From the IMG/VR virus record IMGVR_UViG_3300020578_000060, positions 1-64,000 of that record: a stretch of DNA of 64,000 nt, one strand, 5' to 3'. Numbering within the stretch: the stretch's first letter is position 1; every line of letters starts with the position of its first letter. Position numbers and translations under genes: made by a program. Source of the DNA: a virus. The notes beneath the pieces are model-generated. The model saw only the letters and a list, made by a program, of their open reading frames with translations, did not search any database and was not told the DNA's origin. Positions 60,356 through 64,000 of the stretch are shown here, one piece after another.

Positions 60356-63239
60356 TTTCTATTTTATTTATGAATTCATTTATTATTTCATCTTCACCCA
60401 TTATAGTTCCGATAACTTTCTTTTTATTATTTAATATATTCCATATAATTGTATCTATGGTATCATCTATTAACATATAATAAATATTAACAGTTTCTTT
60501 TTGTCCTATCCTATACGCCCTATCTTCGGCTTGTTCATGATTACCTGGTACCCAATCCAAAGAATTCATAATAACAATTTCCGCTTTAGTTAAAGTTAAA
60601 CCAACACCTGCCGCCTTTATTTGCCCAATAAAAACCATACAACTATCATCTTTTTGAAATCTATCGACAGAATGTTGTTTTTGTTTATCAGTCATACCAC
60701 CTCTAACACAAACCGCCTTCTTACCAAAATATCTAACAAATTCATCCATTTCATCATTAAAGTTACAAAATATGATTACTTTTTTATTTAACTCTAACGC
60801 CTCTTCAGTTTTCTCAATAGTATATGGAACGGTTTCCATTGCAATAAAAGTTCTTAATAATGTGGTTTCCACTAAATCTTTTGCAGGATTACCTTTTTTA
60901 CCAGCTAATTTACGTTTATTTAAGTAATCATTCCATACATTTTCGTAACCACCAACATTCTGTAATTCTAAATAAACTGGAGTAATTAATTTTTCAGGTA
61001 AATCTAAAACCTCATCTTTTTTACGTCTAAGAATAGTTCTTTTAGTTTTAGTAGATAATTCATCTAAATTAGATGATCCTTTGGTAACCCAAACAAATTT
61101 ACCACCTTTCTTAAATCTAGATCCTGCACAATATGTTTTAGCATAATGAACCCAATTATTTGCAACTGGAGAATCAATTATAGATAGTAAGTTATAGTAA
61201 TCCATCGGTCTATTAGCGATAGGTGTACCAGTTAATAACCATACCCTAGAATTTTTAAACGTTTTTGATACATCTTTTATAATTTTACCCCTTATACTTT
61301 TATGATTTTTAATGTAATGCGCTTCATCTAAAATAATTAAATCAGGATTAAATTCTAATAATTCTTTACGAATTTCCCAATCTTCATAGTCTTTACCCCT
61401 CTCTTTTACCGTATGAAAATTTTTCAGTATATCATAATTGATGATTGTAAATCTAGAAGGATTCCAATAAGTCCCATTTATGATAGACACATCATCACAA
61501 AAGTTTTCAACCTCACGTTTCCAATTTATTTTAAGTGATGATGGGCAAATAATTAAAACTCTTTCAGAATCACTTTCTAATGCGGCAACTATAGACTGAT
61601 AGGTATTGTGAGTAACAATACCATGATCAGTTACATATAGGTGATCTTTAGCATCAACTTGAATACATACCGTTTCACCTTGTTTTTCTAATTGTATATT
61701 TGTAATATATCTACCTATCTTATATTTTTCAGAAGTTTTATATTCTTCAGACTTTCTTTTTAGTCTGAATGGATTCATCCCTTTTGGTAATTTAATGTTA
61801 AGTCTGTAATTTAATCTACCTTTTAATTTTTTTCCTTTATAAGTATAAGTAGGTATTCTACTTTTTTTTCTAACAATACCCCCAAGACTATGAACAATTT
61901 CTGCAACATCGTCTGCTAGTTTTTCGGATGATGTAGAAAATTCAGTACCAGTAAAATTACCTTTTTTTGATTTCATACAATGTCCATCCGTATCCATAAG
62001 ACCTTGTAATAAAGACAGTCTATCATCAATTGACGAATATTTATAGATGTCAGGTATGAATTTATTATATGATCTAGTTTGATTAATTTTAAGTTCTTTT
62101 AATGATTCTGATAAAAATATAGAACCACATCTTAAATTTTTTTGTGGTTTATTTTCTTTTATTGTTTGGTTTGAAAATAATTCATCAAAATCATCTTTAT
62201 GGACATCTACTTTAACTGATACATCTTTTATATGTCCATCACCCAAACAGATACCCAATAAATATGGATTAATCGGTAAAGTTTTGTCGACAGTAAATTC
62301 TATGGGTTTTACAATAGGTATTTGCCATTTATTCTGCCCATTTTTAGTTTTATAAAACGTATTGAATTTATAAGGTTTTTTTTCGTTACACCCTATACCA
62401 TTTTTTATTAAAACTAAATCTTCATCCAACATTTGTTCAACACTTAATGTATGGTATTTATTTTCTCTATTTTTAGAATTTTCTCCACTATTATTACTAC
62501 TTACAGTCCATAGATGATCTTTAGAAACTAATATAGAATAACCATCATTAAATGTTATTCTATATAAATCTTTCACCCCTTGTGGATATACTGCCTCAAC
62601 AATTGTAGGTTTACCATCAGAACCAATAACATAATCACCAGGTATTACATCCCCAATCCTTTTTTTACCATATGGAGTAAATACTTCAGAATCAACACTT
62701 TGACATTTACCTAATCCCATATCATCCGCCAAAATACATTTCTTATTGTTTATAAGAAATTTAATACCATCTTCCTGATGTTTAAATGCCTTCCATCCTC
62801 TCTTATCTAAATCAACATATTTTTCAAAATCAATATCAATATTAAGTTCTTCATAATGAATGTCATCTAAAAGTTGTGTTTTAGGAATCCACAATATTTT
62901 AAAATCTTCTTGTTTTTTATGTAATTTACAAAGAACGTGAATTGCTTTTTCGGATTCCGCCAATAATGTATCTATAAAAATTTTTTTAGGTGAAATTTTT
63001 AATTTATGTTCTTCTTTTAATTGTTCAGAGAAATACTCAGTCAATTCAATGACTTTATTTATTTCTTTTGGTTCAAAATAATAATAAGTTTTAATATAAT
63101 TAGATTGACTATTAGTTAAAAAATAATTCTTTTCAGTATCCATTTTTTTCTTCATAAATCTAATATAAGGGTTTTTACCCTCATAAGAAGACAATAAAGT
63201 ATCAGTATCTAAATTGTTTATGTCTTTAATATCTAACAT
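60345..63239 (-). CDS. SNF2/UvsW-like superfamily 2 helicase with an intein
   Basis: I chose the ATG at 63239 (MLDIKDINNL); a TTG six codons earlier overlaps a TATCTTTG promoter element. The 964-residue chain has Walker A ADDMGLGK, cut by the intein before Thr, then DEAH (LIILDEAHYIKN), LLTGTPIAN (motif III), and motif VI EQAEDRAYRIGQKETVNIYY. The mature length is about 597 residues. RIGQ and the motif forms indicate the SNF2 (SMARCAL1-like) family, likely acting at replication forks or in recombination like UvsW. Confidence 0.93.
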   Translation of the reverse strand: MLDIKDINNLDTDTLLSSYEGKNPYIRFMKKKMDTEKNYFLTNSQSNYIKTYYYFEPKEINKVIELTEYFSEQLKEEHKLKISPKKIFIDTLLAESEKAIHVLCKLHKKQEDFKILWIPKTQLLDDIHYEELNIDIDFEKYVDLDKRGWKAFKHQEDGIKFLINNKKCILADDMGLGKCQSVDSEVFTPYGKKRIGDVIPGDYVIGSDGKPTIVEAVYPQGVKDLYRITFNDGYSILVSKDHLWTVSSNNSGENSKNRENKYHTLSVEQMLDEDLVLIKNGIGCNEKKPYKFNTFYKTKNGQNKWQIPIVKPIEFTVDKTLPINPYLLGICLGDGHIKDVSVKVDVHKDDFDELFSNQTIKENKPQKNLRCGSIFLSESLKELKINQTRSYNKFIPDIYKYSSIDDRLSLLQGLMDTDGHCMKSKKGNFTGTEFSTSSEKLADDVAEIVHSLGGIVRKKSRIPTYTYKGKKLKGRLNYRLNIKLPKGMNPFRLKRKSEEYKTSEKYKIGRYITNIQLEKQGETVCIQVDAKDHLYVTDHGIVTHNTYQSIVAALESDSERVLIICPSSLKINWKREVENFCDDVSIINGTYWNPSRFTIINYDILKNFHTVKERGKDYEDWEIRKELLEFNPDLIILDEAHYIKNHKSIRGKIIKDVSKTFKNSRVWLLTGTPIANRPMDYYNLLSIIDSPVANNWVHYAKTYCAGSRFKKGGKFVWVTKGSSNLDELSTKTKRTILRRKKDEVLDLPEKLITPVYLELQNVGGYENVWNDYLNKRKLAGKKGNPAKDLVETTLLRTFIAMETVPYTIEKTEEALELNKKVIIFCNFNDEMDEFVRYFGKKAVCVRGGMTDKQKQHSVDRFQKDDSCMVFIGQIKAAGVGLTLTKAEIVIMNSLDWVPGNHEQAEDRAYRIGQKETVNIYYMLIDDTIDTIIWNILNNKKKVIGTIMGEDEIINEFINKIENGN
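61605..62705 (-). mobile_element. Intein in the helicase Walker A motif
   Basis: The element is 367 residues long. It starts with Cys (CQSVDSEVFTPYGKKRIGDV), has VSKDHLWTV as block B, two LAGLIDADG-type motifs (YLLGICLGDGHIKD and LLQGLMDTDGHCMKS), and ends DHGIVTHN with Thr following. It sits between Lys and Thr of GLGK/T, so ATP binding needs splicing. Confidence 0.93.
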
Positions 63240-63244
63240 ATTTT

Positions 63245-63252
63245 CAAAGATA
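63245..63252 (-). promoter_or_regulatory. TATCTTTG element before the helicase gene
   Basis: TATCTTTG fits the Bacteroidota -7 form TAnnTTTG. It ends five bases before the ATG at 63239, so transcription from it would start at about the start codon. No TTTG partner is obvious 20 bases upstream, which lowers confidence. Confidence 0.4.
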
Positions 63253-63274
63253 CACAATTTTTTCTTAAAAATAA

Positions 63275-63282
63275 ATATTTAT
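63275..63282 (+). promoter_or_regulatory. Candidate late promoter octamer ATATTTAT
   Basis: The octamer ends 20 bases before the ATG at 63303. It is part of the palindrome ATAAATATTTAT, so it can also be read toward the helicase gene. Confidence 0.5.
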
Positions 63283-63302
63283 CTATAAATAGATTTAATA
63301 AT

Positions 63303-63815
63303 ATGCGTAAAGTGCCAATAGAACGTTTAAACAAATTTTTTTCGCAAGATGATTTTGAATTAGAAATTGATTTTGGTAGGGAATGGTTAGAAGGTGATAT
63401 TAACATCAAAGTAATTCTTTATCGTGTTGATAGAACTGAAACGACTAATGATGATATTTATGGTGAGGCAGGTAAAAATGAAATAAGATTTAAACCTCCT
63501 ATAGAAATTCCTGTTAGTTTTAATTACGCAACACCAACAAATAAAAGTTATAATAGTGACGGTTCTTTAAGATTACTAGAAAGGGGTAATATTACTTTAG
63601 GTGTCTATCAAGATCAATTAAATGAATTAGGTGTAGATATAAGTTATGGTGATTACATTGCCTATCCAGAAACAGAAACAAAAATAAAATATTTTACAGT
63701 ATCAAATGACGGAAAAATATTTTCAGATAATGCCCATACAATAGGTGGGTATAAAGGATTTTATAGGACAATAACTTGTGTACCAACAGACTTAGACGAA
63801 TTTAACGGAATATAA
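63303..63815 (+). CDS. Virion structural protein (neck/baseplate-type)
   Basis: The 170-residue beta-rich protein (MRKVPIERLNKFFSQDDFEL) has a C-terminal half with GVDISYGDYIAYPETETKIK and GGYKGFYRTITCVPTD. This resembles small neck or head-tail joining proteins of marine T4-like phages, from memory rather than search. The stop overlaps the next start (TAATG). Confidence 0.6.
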   Translation: MRKVPIERLNKFFSQDDFELEIDFGREWLEGDINIKVILYRVDRTETTNDDIYGEAGKNEIRFKPPIEIPVSFNYATPTNKSYNSDGSLRLLERGNITLGVYQDQLNELGVDISYGDYIAYPETETKIKYFTVSNDGKIFSDNAHTIGGYKGFYRTITCVPTDLDEFNGI

Positions 63816-64000
63816 TGGGATTACCAAAAAATTATAGAAAATATGTAAATATAACTCCTCATAAACAAGGTTTTGAGCAGAGACAGAGTATATTGGATGA
63901 TATCGCTAATAAAGGGACATATTTACCCAAAGGTATTCTTCACGAGGATATGGATGGGGAAATCATTAACTATCTTAATAACGATATTGATTTAAGTTTG
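63815..64000 (+). CDS. Structural protein, N-terminal part (3' end outside window)
   Basis: The frame is open to the window edge, with 62 codons visible. It starts MGLPKNYRKYVNITPHKQGF and includes LDDIANKGTYLPKGILHEDM. It is coupled to the upstream structural gene by TAATG. The phrase YLPKGILHEDMD looks like a conserved virion protein, but the family name is not known to me. Confidence 0.65.
   Translation, partial: MGLPKNYRKYVNITPHKQGFEQRQSILDDIANKGTYLPKGILHEDMDGEIINYLNNDIDLSL

Noticed and set aside
63240-63257. TTG start for the helicase
   Set aside because: The added codons coincide with a TATCTTTG promoter element and an ATG is available at 63239.
1-64000. Prophage in a bacterial chromosome
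   Set aside because: No integrase, attachment repeats or bacterial housekeeping genes are seen, and phage genes run to the right edge. The left-end accessory genes alone are not enough to call a host junction.
1-64000. tRNA genes
   Set aside because: Gaps between genes are short and AT-only, and no cloverleaf with a TTCRA-type arm was found by eye. A tRNA scan would be decisive.

Overview
This window is part of the genome of a large, AT-rich, tailed bacteriophage of the T4-like (contractile-tail) type that most likely infects a member of the Bacteroidota. The phage assignment rests on a recognisable T4-type head module: terminase large subunit (gp17-like), portal (gp20-like), prohead protease (gp21-like), acidic scaffold (gp22 position) and major capsid protein (gp23-like). 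It is supported by a family B DNA polymerase, an SNF2/UvsW-like helicase, a gp55-like late sigma factor, PhoH, dUTPase and glutaredoxin. The host assignment rests on promoters of the Bacteroidota form (TTTG, about 20 bases, TAnnTTTG) before the lipoprotein and polymerase genes, a general lack of Shine-Dalgarno sequences, and base composition. It is an inference.

Layout. 1-2.2 kb: accessory genes (the 3' part of a tyrosinase, micro-ORFs, a GNAT acetyltransferase, small membrane proteins). 2.2-20.9 kb, plus strand: nucleotidyltransferase, acidic virion-like proteins, terminase, portal, a GIY-YIG homing endonuclease, protease, scaffold, capsid. 20.9-31.6 kb, minus strand: tail/baseplate-type proteins, late sigma factor, glycosyltransferases, a small basic protein, a SET-domain protein, PhoH. 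31.6-40.7 kb, minus strand: a tight ten-gene surface-sugar cluster. 40.7-43.3 kb: a small ORF with an in-frame TAG, dUTPase, an HD-like protein, a glycosyltransferase. 43.4-48.8 kb: a promoter-bearing lipoprotein gene and virion or unknown proteins. 48.9-54.2 kb, plus strand: tail-fibre genes, including a YadA-type repeat fibre with a predicted self-cleaving C-terminal domain. 54.3-64 kb: intein-split DNA polymerase, neck-like proteins, a ferritin-like protein, glutaredoxin, an intein-split SNF2 helicase, and structural genes running off the end.

Three observations tie the window together. (1) The octamer ATATTTAT lies shortly before at least 18 transcription units on both strands, in the sense orientation. 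It is a good candidate for the late promoter read by the gp55-like sigma factor. (2) Many otherwise unrecognised proteins start with a short basic/hydrophobic stretch ending in (I/L)xE, like the capsid-targeting and cleavage signal of T4 internal head proteins, and the capsid protein has the matching site LNE at residues 58-60. This suggests a large set of packaged, protease-processed proteins. (3) The phage carries an unusually large glycan gene set (at least eight glycosyltransferases, two left-handed-helix acyltransferases, a sugar dehydrogenase, a deacetylase and methyltransferases). Two inteins, a homing endonuclease, a tyrosinase and a SET-domain protein add to the accessory content. No tRNA, CRISPR array or insertion sequence was seen, and no stretch above 300 bases lacks a candidate gene.
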